Positions 45,687 through 57,768 of a DNA stretch of 64,000 nucleotides are shown piece after piece. The stretch is taken from contig JANPYM010000011.1 in assembly GCA_025890175.1 (NCBI GenBank), positions 1,034,299 through 1,098,298 of the forward strand, written 5' to 3'. The position numbers and the translations under genes were made by a program. Numbering within the stretch: position 1 is the stretch's first letter; every line of letters begins with the position of its first letter. This DNA is from Ciborinia camelliae. Lineage: Eukaryota > Ascomycota > Leotiomycetes > Helotiales > Sclerotiniaceae. The notes below the pieces were generated by a model that was not told the origin of the DNA, did not search any database, and saw only the letters and a program-made list of their open reading frames with translations.

Positions 45687-48070
45687 TAACCATTATACAT
45701 GAAATATATCTTAACAACTGTAATCAAATACTTTAATTCAATCCATCAAGATTCCATAAACGTTTTTTACAGTATATCTCAATTCTCTCCCCTTCTTCCT
45801 TCCCATTCTCATCATCTCATCCCCAAATTCTCTTTTCTCTCAAAAATCCCACTCCTAACCACCCGTAACACAGCCACCCATTATTTAAAGTTCACTGGGC
45901 ATCCAAAGACCAAAGACCAAAGACCAAAAACCAAAAACCAAAAACCAATCATCAAAAATCCAAAAATCCCACTTCCAAGACCAAGCCTCCTTCCTTTCTT
46001 CGTTCCACCGTAAATACCATCCATCCATCCTTCCAAACCTTCTCTTTGCCGTCCGAGGCCAAGGCGGGTGGCCAAGACGGCTGTGCTTGGCAGCTTGGCA
46101 GTTTAATTCAGGGATTAGGGATTAGGGATTAGGGATTAGTGGAATTTGATTTGAGTTGACTTTCAAACATCCATCACATCAAACAGCATCTAGGTAAATA
46201 TACTACTGCCGGTAGTAGGTAGTAGGCAGGCTCTTTTCATGTATAATTAGAATTAGCATTAGCATTTCGAGGGAAGCGGGAAAAAGATATCATGTATTTA
46301 GATAGGTATATATTGATTACCATATAGAAAAAGAGAAAGAAATTCGTATTCAGATTTCAATTTCCAAAACCTCAAGGTGTTATTCATTCATTCATTCATT
46401 CATTCGTATTCACGATAAACGGTTGTCTCCAAGAAAACACTGCGCCTCAAATACTTACGGAGGGTTACAATTTACCGAGCAAGCCTAGATACGTACCTAA
46501 GTACAACATAGCCTATAGGTAAGGTAGCGGTCGGTCTAAGGCGTTACGTTCTTAAGCCTAGCGAATATCACTCAGGAGTTACCTACCTAGGTATGTATCC
46601 AGTGTAGCCTTGGATGACGTGCCATTTGATTGATTTGGTATTCGGTATCACCGGGGGTTACTAACTTGTTGTGTTGCGTAAATATTTTTTGGTGGTTTTC
46701 TTCTATGGATAGATATGTATAATGACCTACTAGATACGTGTGATAGATATTAAGAATATTATATTTAATGAATTAATTGATTGATTAAATCTATAAAGCG
46801 AGCTTTAAAATTCGTTGGGTGCTTAAGGAAGTGAGTAGAAAGATGAATCAAATTATATTTATATCTATCTATAGAGAGAGAGTACTGTATGAACGGACGG
46901 AGAAAATTTATATCCAAATACATCAGATAAAATAAAACAACCATCTGCCTACCTACCTAGTAGATACCCTACTATTCAAACCACAGTACAATAAATAGTA
47001 AAAGTAACTCGAAGAAACCACAATACAACACCCACTAGCCTATAGGTGACACGACCAACTCCATTTCAAAACGCGCAATACGGTATTATCCTTCCGTGCC
47101 ATTTAACTATCCCATACTAATACATCCCAAACCTAAATCCAAGCTAAGCCTAGACTAAGCTAAGCCAAGCTCATCAGCCAAACCCCATCAGCCAAACTAT
47201 AAACTGAAGCTAGCCAGCAATTAATCATCCGAAGTTCCGAACGGGGAAAAAAAAGGCCCTGTTGGTTTTTGTTTTGTTTCGTTTCATGGACTTTCATGGA
47301 CATATCATGACATCAATTGGTAGGTGAGAATGGGTCCTGTCCTGACCTCGGGATGGAGAGAAAATCTAAATCTGCGGTTTAGGGTCTAGTCTAGGGAGGG
47401 TAACAGGCAGTACACCCGCAGACTGGACTGGACCGGTAGTCTCTCCTTAGTAGTACGTAGGTACTTTTTGTATGTAAATTATTTTTTGGATTTTTATTCA
47501 ACTTCACTCACTTCACCTCACCTCACCTCATTTTTTATTAATCTAATCTAACATTTGATCTTTTTTGGCAATTTTACATACATATATCCATATTATACCA
47601 TACCTACGGTCCATACCTACCATCCATATCATACCTACCTACCTAGTTGTGTACCTGGATTCAAATCAAGCTTTTTGGTGAAAGTCAATACATAATTACA
47701 TACATACATACATATTTCTTGGAAAGTGAGGTAGGATTAAGTATATCGAAATCATTTGATTACATACTTGATATCCTCTGTTTCCTTGTTTATTGATGGA
47801 TGGATGTTTCATTGATTGGATTCATTGATTGATTGATGTACTGATTGAGAAGATATCGACATTGCTATCGTTTGAATCGACCTCGTCGCTGTGCTGTGAA
47901 CATCCACATTCACATCCTTCTACAGCATATAGAGGATTGGTGAAGTGTAGGAAACAGATATCTCTCCTCTTACTTCCCAAATCTCATCTCATCTCACCTC
48001 ACCTCACCTCACCTCATCTCAATTCCAACAACAACCTCATCATCAACCACCCTCCTCCTCATCCTCCACA
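45687..48070. other. Gene-poor region upstream of the SUR7-like gene
   Basis: No gene is seen. It contains an AAGACCAAAGACCAAAAACC run near 45,905-45,945, four copies of GGGATTA at 46,111-46,139, ATTC repeats near 46,381-46,405, and TACC/TACCTA runs near 47,600-47,645. A CACCTCACCT leader lies at about 47,985-48,020, just before the SUR7-like start. Confidence 0.5.
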
Positions 48071-49275
48071 ATGACTTTACTTCCCCATCAAGAACCAGAA
48101 GCCGCAGCACCAGCTCAAGATACAGAAGAAATATCCCCAGAGACAGAAATAATATCTCCAGAACGTCGAACCTCAGACCAAAGTTCCGATTCAACATTAA
48201 CACCCGGTCACGAAAATCCAGATCATACCTCTATCTCAACCACTGGCGTTGATATCAAGAGAGCGACGAAAGCTCGTAAGACTGCAATTTACATAACCAG
48301 TTTTCTGTATTTGCTATCCTTTATATTTTTAATTCTCGTAAGAACCCTTTCCTTAATCGGGGCTTCCTGGAAACTCTCACACATCCTTCGTCGGAGTATT
48401 CCCGTGTCTCATCCTTCTCTCCTCATTCAAGGACTAACGAAATATATTTCTAGACAATACTCGGGAACACGCATGAAAGTGCCGTCCTCCGCGAGACGTG
48501 GTTTTTCCGTCTCGACCTAACAAACATCATCCCCGAATCCGTGGGCAACTCGATCACCCTCACCAATTCCCTGGCCCGATCCCTCGGTCTCCACGACTTC
48601 TACCAAGTCGGCCTGTGGAATTTCTGCGAAGGGTATAATTCCGAAGGCATCACATCATGTTCCACACCCAAGAATCTGTATTGGTTCAACCCGGTTGAAA
48701 TCCTCCTCAATGAGTTACTTGCCGGAGCGACCATTGCTCTTCCGGCAAAGATCACTAATATCCTGAGTTTGATTCGCATCGCTAGTCATATCATGTTTGG
48801 ATTCTTCCTCACGGGCGTCGTGATGAATTTCTTCAATATCTTCCTTTCCTTCTTCACCATCTATTCCCGCTGGATCTCGGGCGCCTTTGCCATCTGGGCT
48901 TTTATCTCTGCCCTCCTCACTACCGCCGCTACCATCATCGCCACCATCATGTTTGTCATCTTCCGAAACGTGATCACCTCGCAAGCGGGCCTGAATATCG
49001 GAGCCAGTATTGGGAATCAAATGTTTGCGTTCATGTGGATAGGAGCCGCGTGCTCGATTATCGCTTGGTTGATTCATGTGGGCATGTGTTGCTGTGGTGC
49101 TAGTAGGAGAGATGTGAAGAGTGGGAGGAGGATGGGTAGTAAGAAGGCTTATAGTAGTGGGATGGTCATGATGGATGAGAAGAATGGTGGTGGTGATGGT
49201 GGTGGTGGTGCGAAGAAGAGAAAGTTGTCGTTGTTTAAGAGGTCGAGGATGAGCTCGGCGGGGGAGCTGGTTTAG
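48071..49275 (+). CDS. SUR7/PalI family membrane protein
   Basis: There are two exons, 48071-48337 and 48454-49275. They are joined across a 116-nt GTAAGA...TCTAG intron (CTAAC branch near 48,433) in phase 0 and give 362 residues. The N-terminal about 65 residues are polar and acidic. TM1 (about 72-92) is IYITSFLYLLSFIFLILV followed by TILGNTHE. The extracellular loop carries FYQVGLWNFCEGYNSEGITS and CSTPKNLYWFNP, the Gly-Leu-Trp...Cys...Cys signature shared by SUR7/PalI and claudin-like proteins. Three more hydrophobic helices follow near 190-215, 225-255 and 275-300. The C-terminal tail is Gly/Lys-rich. The family organises cortical eisosomes or relays ambient pH; which role applies is not clear. 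Confidence 0.85.
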
Positions 49276-50992
49276 ATGTTGATGGTGGTGGTGATGCTGA
49301 TGGGCTCAAGATACGTAATGAATGATGGATGGCTTCTTCCCTCTCTTGGGGGTCAAGTGATGTGATGAGATAGGAGATGAAAGATGAAAGATGAGAGATG
49401 GGAGAATATATCCATAATGGTTAGATGGATATCATCATATCATAGATGGATATCATAGATGGATCAGATCAGATAAATCCAACCGCGCGGAGTTAGATGG
49501 AAGAAGAGAAGAAGAGAAGAGAAGAGAAGAAGAACGCCGTGGGGATTTGGAAGTCTATACCTACCTACCTTACCCAGGTAGTTTCCTCCATGTCACTCAC
49601 TACCTACCTACATAAAGACATACCCAAGGCGTTACCTTATTTTTTTGTATATATATATTTATTTTTTCGGTAGTTGGGTACAGCACGGCGCGGCGCGGCA
49701 TGGTACGGTACCTACTCGCTCGATTTCGCATATAGCATATAGTATGCATGGGGTTATATGGGATTGCATGGGATAGCATGGGGTTACATGGAGTGGCATA
49801 GCATAGGATAGATTATAGTGGTATCGTTGGTATTGGTTGGTATTGGTATTCGCGTTGGCATTGGCATTGGCATTGGCATCTTGTTCATGTATTTTCTGGG
49901 GATCTGGATGGGGAGGGATGGGGGGGTGTATATATCTAGTGGATATAGATACAGAGAGAAGGGTGAAGAGAACTTCTGCATGAAGATAGATGTATGAAGA
50001 AGCATGGAGATGTATAGGATGTATAAAGACCTAGATAAATAGAGTCGAGAGTAGATGATACCAATTTTTCATTTTAGTATGGTTTACTTTATGTTTTTTG
50101 CCTATCTAGGATATGGTTCTTATGTCTTGAGTGGTTGATTGATTGAGTGGTTGATTGGTTACTTTACTTATTTTACTTTACCTAGGGTGAGGTGAGGTGA
50201 GGTGAAGTCTTTATAAATATGTGTTAGGGAGGTAGGTAATTGTTAAGTGGATCATTAGGTAGGTAGGTATCTCTTCCGGTGTTTCTCTATTCCCCTCCTC
50301 TCTCCCCTCCTCACTCCCCTTCTCATTATCCCCTTTCTCTCCTTTCCTCCCCTTCATAATCCAACACATGCCATACAACAGCATAAAAAATATCATTCGC
50401 AATTTCTTCCCTTGCTTCTTTTTGTATGGATGTATATATATATATATATACTACAATACTATATCACAACACAACATACCACGTTTTATATATATATACA
50501 TATACACAATGGCAAAAGGTGGAGAGGGAAGAGGAAAGAGAGAAAAACAAAAGAAATCAGGATAATAAAAGAAAAAGAGAGGAGAAAAATGCAAGAGAGG
50601 GGGGAAATGAGAATTGTTTTATCTCGGTGTTGGATGAAGGGGGAGGAGGTTTAGAATTGAGATTGAGATTCGGATGTAAGTATAAGTATTTAGGTTACTA
50701 GGTAGGATTAGATACCTATATATAGGTGAGGTATGTATTTTTCGTATATAAGAGAGAGAGAGAGAGAAGCTGGAATTTGAACTGGACCTTTGGAGCTGGG
50801 TAATATTTGGTCTTTGGTCTTAATATTGATTGGTTGTATGGTATATACATATATTGAATCCTGACATTTAATACCTATTTAATATTTTTAATCATAGACA
50901 AGACAGGAAGGATGAGATGTTGAAAGATTCTCAAAATTAGCAAGCAAGCAAGGATGGATGGGGGAAAGTAAGATATTTTTTGTTTCAACTAT

Positions 50993-51035
<43 letters not shown>

Positions 51036-51091
51036 AACGAGTAAAGTTCGGTTTCTATTTTCTTATCTTCTCTTTGATTTGATATCGCCTT
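49276..51091. other. Intergenic region with simple repeats
   Basis: No gene is seen. It holds GAAGAGAAG runs near 49,500-49,530, GGGATAGCATGGGGTTACAT-like steps near 49,750-49,795, TTGGCATTGGCA near 49,854-49,880, TA runs near 50,434-50,450, and a (CT)n tract at about 50,996-51,035. The last reads as a purine tract just past the URA4 stop codon on the URA4 strand. Confidence 0.5.
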
Positions 51092-52496
51092 CTACTTCCA
51101 CTCCACACTCCAAATCTTCTGACCCCTCCAAAAAGGAACGATTTCCACCCCCTCCCCCACAAAACTCGCCCGTACAACTTCCTCTCCCTTCCTCAACACA
51201 ATCCTCTCACCTCCCCCCTCAGCATCCATCACCTCCTCTCTCCCATAAAACTTCCTGCCCCTCCCTCCCAAAAACCCCTCCAAAATCTCCCGACTGATAT
51301 CCTCCCCCTTCAAAACCCCCATCTCAATCCCCATCTCCCACGCCGTGAGCACGTGACCCACCGCATGCGCCTGCGTAAAAACGCCCGCGGCCGTCTTCCC
51401 GCTCCCGCCCTTCTTCGCCTTGATATCGTGGGGCGCGCTATCGGTGCCGAGGAAGAATTTCTCCGAGCCCGAGGTGGCGGCCAGCAGGAGCGCCGTGCGA
51501 TCGCTGGGTAATTTGGCCACGGGTTTACAGAAGTGGAAGGCGTCGTCGGCCCATTGATCGATGGTCAGGAAGAGATGATGCGCGGTGATGGTGCCGACGA
51601 CGTTGGGGCCGCAGTCCTTGACGGTTTGGATGGCGGCGGCCGTGGTGCAGTGCTCGAGGACGATCTTGAGATGGGGGAATTTTTCATGCAGGGATTTGAG
51701 CGTGGGGAGGAAGGAGGCTTCCGCGTTGAGGATGGTGATGTCTTTTTTGTGGTCTGAGGGACATTCGCCGTGGAGGTTGAGGATCAATCCTTCTTCTTGC
51801 ATGGCGGAGAAGACGGGGTAGAAGGGTTCGTAGGATAGAACGCCCGAGGAGGAATTGGTTGTTACGCCTGGGTTTGGGGTTAGATTTTTGGGGGTAGATG
51901 AAGGAGGAGGGGGAGACGAACCGGCAGGGTAACTTTTAATTCCCACGATTCCTGCTTTCTTCGCCTCTCGTACGGTTTCGGGAGTGATGCTCTCGTGTAA
52001 GTAAAGGGTCATCAAGTAATCGACTTTGGGCTCAATGGCTTGGAGACGCTCTTTGTAGGCGAGAGCTGCGGATACAGTGGTGATGGGAGGGACGAGGTTA
52101 GGCATTACATAGACCTAATTTGTGTAGATAGATTAGCAAGATTCTTTTAAAAGAAATGGAGACAATGAAGTAGAATTTCCAATCATCTAGACGGCAATCC
52201 AGTCCAGACCAAAAAGCTTTCAATATCGAAAATGAATTCCCGTGATCCAAATAATTTCAACACCCCAGACTGTACTACAAGTCCCTTGCACTCTTCCATT
52301 TGCAACCCTACTCCCTACTCCCCAATCCCCATATCAACACCACCAACAAAAAGAAAAAACAAACACATACGGTATTAACACCCCCCATTCGAACAGTGGG
52401 AACAACCGTCTCCATCATCTTCCCATCTCTAAGATGAACATGAAAATCCGCCGCAGCAGGAAGTTCCAGACCGTCGAATTTTGATAGAGAAGACAT
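51092..52496 (-). CDS. URA4: Dihydroorotase (pyrimidine biosynthesis)
   Basis: Exon 1 is 52496-52371 (42 residues) and the second begins at 52114. The first intron is 256 nt (GTATGT...AATTAG, phase 0). The protein has the metal-binding FHVHLRDG motif (His19, His21), VYVMPN at the junction, the carboxylated-lysine block GIVGIKSYPAG (Lys102), LNLHGE, LEHCTT and LGTDSAPH. It catalyses carbamoyl aspartate to dihydroorotate in the cytosol. An 18-residue Ser/Pro-rich insert splits the conserved SYPAGVTTN. It corresponds to a 54-nt GTTCGT...CCCAG stretch at 51921-51868 that is probably a second intron with no stop. Spliced, the enzyme would have 364 residues, close to family length; unspliced, 382. 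Confidence 0.93.
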
Positions 52497-53453
52497 TTTT
52501 TCTTTTCCTTCCTTCTTTCTTTCCTTTAATTCACTTCAATTCACTCCAAGCGGTGGGAACGGTGAGAATATACGTAAAAGTAGAAGTAAAAAATGCCCAA
52601 ATAGTAATTATAGGAACTTTCCCAATAACCCCTACGATTTCTTTTCCTTCTTTTGAGTTTATGTTGATGTTATTAGGTATTGTGCCAATTGAAAGCTGCG
52701 GGGGTTCGTCAGTAGAAATCACCGGAAGGGGGGGAGTAAGCACTTACGTATTTGATTTCTTATGCCAGTGACCTCAGAAACTTGCGTGTGCGAATAAATG
52801 TTATCCTTATTAGATATCCGTCCGTACTCGAGGGAAGTCTCGAGAAGAGAAGGCCCATCTCGTTGGTGGGATGGTGGGGTGTTTAAATTTTTGCATCACG
52901 TGTGCTCTGTGCTCGCTCTATAAGAGCTTGGATATGGATTGTGGCGAGTTTCGTACGCAAGTGTTTTAGAGCTGTCGAATTTTTAATGTTACTTTTAGGG
53001 ATTCATTTTGAAGTATATGATGGCAATGATCAATCAATTATAATCAATTATAATCAATTAATTTTTATATACAAAATTGTATGATTATGTAATACTACCT
53101 AGTAATAAGTATTGAAGTGCAGCCTCTGAAAAGGGAGTGATGAATTCATAATTTGTAACATCGTAAAATAATATGTTTTTGATATTCATTTGGAGACAAG
53201 TATCATCTCACTACCTGTTTACATTTCATAATGTAAACATTTCATCTAAAACTACGCATCCCGGACCCATGTGATCATGAAGCCCTCTGCAATTAATCCC
53301 TTTAACGCCCATCCAAAGCCATGCCATCTGATTGAATACACTTGAAAAGAAAGAAATCCTTTTCATAATAGTAACACGAACCATTTTAAAATTTGGTTCC
53401 CTCGCCCACATCCCAATCGATCACGCTGTAGGTTATTCTTCATGAAAATATCC
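52497..53453. other. URA4 promoter side and ISWI 3' flank
   Basis: No gene is seen. CT-rich sequence next to 52,497 (plus strand) is the purine-rich leader side of URA4. The ATTATAATCAATTATAATCA repeat near 53,038-53,060 and the AT-rich DNA up to 53,200 fit 3' flanking sequence. Confidence 0.45.
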
Positions 53454-56400
53454 TCACCTCTTTCTACCCTTAGACTTGCTCTTAGAAGCTGAAGTTGGTG
53501 CCGGACTCGATGCATTCGAAAGAACACTCGAGGCTCTTGAGGATGGAGTTGCTGAAGCTGCTTTGCTTCCAGCAGTAGACTTGACATTATCAAGTGCCTT
53601 GTTCTATAACCCCAAGTTAGTATATATATTATATATATTATATAATAATATGTAAATAAAAGATATTCATGCCTTAACACCATTCTTCGACTTCTTCTTA
53701 GCAGGTGCCATGCCCAATACACTATCCTCATCATTCTCATCATCTTCAGGTTCTCTCTTGGCTTTGCCATTTGTGATACCATTTGCACCTTTAGCTGCAG
53801 CCGGCTCGTCGAATTCTCTCGCAACAGTTGTCAAAAGTGTTGTGCATCTTCTGCTAATCTCAATAGGCGTTCTGCTCAAGAAGAACCAATCAAATCGGAA
53901 AAGAGGACTTTCACGAATATCGTCACGAATTCGTTCATAGATACCATCACTATCAACTCCATACTTGTCCAGAAGAACAAGCAAGAAACGATCTTCTTCC
54001 TCAGTATAGACCTTTTTGTTTGTAGTCGATACAGAATAGTTGATCTTGAGTTGTTGCAATGGCACTCGGTATTGTTGCATTTTCTTGCGCAACATCTTTC
54101 GCTGATGATCCATTTTTCTGGTTTTCTCTTCACCAGCCTCAATCAAGCCAATATATTTGGCATAATCAGCAATCTCGGTATATCGTTGCCAGAAGATCTT
54201 GGCATAAGCTTTGATATCTTCTGGTTCCTTGCTGTCCACTTCCTCGGCAATCTGGTTGAAATCCTTACGGCCATATTTTGCAGAACCGTTAATGAATTGT
54301 TGAAAATCTCGACGATTCCAGTCAGCGAAACCTTGTTGAGAAAGACGCTGTTTTTCTTCTTGCTCTTCTTCGGTAAGAGGAGTAGCATTGTCAATCTCCA
54401 GTTGCTCCAAGTTGCGTTCAGCCTCACGATCCGAGAGATCTTCGTCTGCACCATCTGGTAGAGGAACTTTGTAACCAATTTCTTTACGGTGAAATGCAGT
54501 TTCACGATCCTGCAAATCCCGTAGTGTTGGTGGAAAAAATTGGTAGTCATGAACTGTCACTTGTTTGGGAGCCTTAGGGGCTTTAGGTTTTGGGTCTGCA
54601 ACCCGACCTCCAGTTGACAAAGCTTGTTTGTAATATTTGTCCATGGAATAAGATTGCTCCTTGCGTTCACGCTTGGCAGGATTAATCCAGGTCATGCCAA
54701 TATCTTTCTTTTGATGACTAAAATCTTTACCATCCCACTGGTAGGCGGATTCGGATGTGAAATTTTGAAGGTCATCGATACCTAGTTTCTCATAACGGGC
54801 ATTGAGCTCTGCAGTACGCTTCTCACCATGCTTCAAAATCTCATCAATATCATCATCATCGAGATCGGCACCCTTTTCTGCAAGAGTACCTGTTGGTCCA
54901 GTAGTTGCGAAAACTTTTTCGGCTCCATGCTGAATCATATTCAAGAGATCATCCTTATTAGCAGCCGCCTTAGCAGCAATCTGGGCACGGCCTTGTTGGA
55001 TAACGAGTTGATCCAGACGTAACTTCTGCGCAGCACGTTCTAGAACCTTTTCCTCAATGGCGTTCTCAGTGACGAATCGATATACAACAACTTGTTTCGT
55101 TTGTCCAATACGATGCGCTCGGTCCATAGCCTGCAAATCTGCTTGAGGATTCCAATCGCTGTCATATAGTACAACAATATCGGCACTGGTCAAATTGATA
55201 CCAAGACCACCAGCTCTCGTAGTCAAAAGGAAGACAAATTTCTCACTGTCTGGCTTGTTATAATCGTCGATGGCCTGGATACGGTCCTCGTGTGCTGTGC
55301 CACCATCAATTCGACAATACTTGAACTCACGGAAAACACAGTAATCTTCAAGGATGTCTAAAAGTCTGCTCATCTGAGAGAAGATTAGGACTCGACTACC
55401 AGCCTTCTTCATGCGAGTAAGAAGTTTGTCCAACATGACCATCTTTCCAGCATTGAAGACCAAATGTTCATCGGTAGTATAAGGTGGACCAGGTTCGGCA
55501 CCTTCGAAAAGATATGGATGGTTGCAACATTTTCGAAGCTGCATGACAATGTTCAAAAGTCGTGTTTTCGATTCACGTTTGCCACCAGCCCCATTGACTG
55601 CGTCGATATCCTTCTCAAGAATCTTCTTGTACCATTTGACTTGCATGTCGGACATACCAATGTACAAATTAATCTCCTTCTTGGGCAATAAACTCTTCTC
55701 GACATCGGCCTTGACACGACGAAGCAAAAAGGGGCGCAATACGCGATGTAATTGTTGAACAACGGTATCTTGATCTTCTTGCTGCCCAGAAAACCATTGA
55801 TCGAATGCTTCTGCATCACCGAAAACATCCGGAAGTAAAAAGTTGAGAAGTGCCCATAACTCATGCAGATTGTTTTGCAATGGGGTACCAGTGATCAAAA
55901 GTCGGTTTCGCGAATTAAATAAACGAATGACTTGAGCAAGAGAAGACTCTTCGTTTTTGATGCGATGGGCCTAATTTAGTTAGCAGGGGATTATCTCCAG
56001 GGAACAAATAAGCCTACCTCATCAATAATGATGTATTCCCATGCAAATTTTTTCAAATGGGATTTCTCTCGGAGAATCATTTCGTAACTTGTGATACAGA
56101 CGTCGAACTTTTCATCAATAAGGCGCTCGTTGATCAAAGCATTACGCTCATCTTTGGCTCCCTGAAGTACCAAAACATTGACCTCAGGAGTCCATTTTGC
56201 AAACTCCCTCTTCCAATTATCAAGCGTAGATTTCGGAACAACGATAAGATGAGGGCCAGTGATATCCATGATATGCCTGAGGTAGCCTAAGAATGAGATA
56301 GTTTGTAAAGTCTTTCCAAGACCCATCTCATCTGCAAGGATTCCTGAAATACCATTCTCGTGAAGAGAAACCAGCCAATTCAATCCGGCAACTTGATAGT

Positions 56401-57136
56401 CTCGCATCAATCCCTGAATGAAACCCGGCGATTCGCGAAATACAGTCTCTGCAGACCCTCCAGCCTTTTCGTCTTTCAAGAGCTCTGCATCCTCTTCTGC
56501 TTCTGTTCTGCGGCGTCTTTCGTTGGCTGCGCCGCCCTTTCTGTCCGCACTTTTCTTTTTTTGTTCAGCCTCTTCATTTTGGCGATCAATCTCGTGCATG
56601 ATCTCCTGAATGCGCGGGTTTGGGTTCGTTTCGATGAAATGTCTGAACAAATCTGTCAAGCCAAGAAGATATCGGAAACGCCGAATGGAGTCGTCTTCCT
56701 ACAACGAAATGGTCAATCAGCTATAAACCCCGAGATATCAATGAAACCCAGTAAACCTACCTTTGATTCACCAAGACGGTCATGTTTTTTGCCAAAAACG
56801 CTCCTACGTAATTGAGTTGCCTCTGATCGTCGTTTTCGTCCATCTCCCGTCATTCCGTCACCATGAACACTGCTTTCTGTTGTATTGGGATTGGTATCAG
56901 AATCTTCTGTGAAATCTGGGGTTTCGTCGACATCCTAATGCGCCAGTCAGTATACCATTACTTTTGTCCAATATGCATGTGTAAATAAAACCTGGGGGGG
57001 CTTTGGAGAAAGATATACATCAGGCCAAAAGAAAACATACCATAGGGTCAACAGGTAGTTGTTTGATTTCAGAGACATCTGCCATAGATGTATCTGTATC
57101 GACGCCACTATTGCGTGAAGAGCGTGTTGGTGCCAT
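53454..57136 (-). CDS. ISW2: ISWI-family chromatin-remodelling ATPase
   Basis: There are five exons: 57136-57041, 56934-56761, 56698-56018, 55970-53673 and 53603-53454, giving 1132 residues. All junctions are phase 0. The Walker A motif is in [10 protein letters not shown] (residues 216-220) and the DEAH box is at 316-319, split between exons 3 and 4 by a 47-nt intron. The helicase C-terminal motif [11 protein letters not shown] is at 597-607. The ISWI-specific HAND (about 740-830), SANT (about 864-918, [20 protein letters not shown]) and SLIDE (about 972-1033, [20 protein letters not shown]) domains follow. It slides nucleosomes in the nucleus. The last intron starts with GC (AAG|GCATGA, 53672-53604). 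It leads to a 49-residue Ser/Lys-rich tail ending KSKSKGRKR; without splicing the protein stops at 53667. Whether it is the ISW1 or ISW2 type cannot be told by eye. Confidence 0.95.
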
Positions 57137-57768
57137 CTTGAAATAACTTCAACCCTTTCTAGGGTAACAACTGGAAGAAGGGTATCTCTTATGCGCCGAG
57201 AAAGACCAGTCGTTTGCTATGAGAGGGTATTAATCTTGTTGGTGATGAAGAAGTTGTTGAAATCAAAAAGACTCCACTGTTTGTTGATTGAAATTGAGAA
57301 ATCGAGAAATTGATCTGATGTGGAATTTCGCGTTTATAGAACAGAATCTCCAGCAAAGGCGTGAATGAACGCGATACGATCCCGGAACGGAATAACCATA
57401 TACCGTGATACAATAGCACGGGCCAAGAAGGAGCCACTAATTACCTAGTACTCTTTGTCCCGGAATCGAAAAAACAACCAAAACCAAAACCTCCACCAGC
57501 ATAGAACCATTTCGAATCCTTATTCCTCATTCAAAAGTCATAGTTCTGCGATCCTACTCCTTATCCAACTTGAGATCGAGAGAGTTGTATGGAATCCATT
57601 TACTTGAGATTTCTGCCATTCCATCAATAAGGTATAAGGTACGTTGCGAGAGTCAAGGATCATTACATATTTATGATCCTGTGTCGACCCGGACCATCAT
57701 CTGACTAAATGACTAAATTCCACCTTTGTTTCTAGCAACTCAGCACAATCCCATTCTCGACAACAACC
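57137..57768. promoter_or_regulatory. Divergent promoter between ISWI and the TAPR1-like gene
   Basis: A spacer of 632 bp with outward-facing starts. It is AT-rich with no obvious repeated motif. TTTCTAG near 57,730 could be a 5' UTR acceptor, but no donor was fixed. Confidence 0.4.

Noticed and set aside
45699..46013. 104-codon ORF next to the fold-back element
   Set aside because: Composed mostly of Lys/Pro/Ser from simple repeats (KTKDQRPKTKN); no motif.
48715..49077. 120-codon ORF antisense to the SUR7-like gene
   Set aside because: Hydrophilic mirror of the transmembrane region; no domain.
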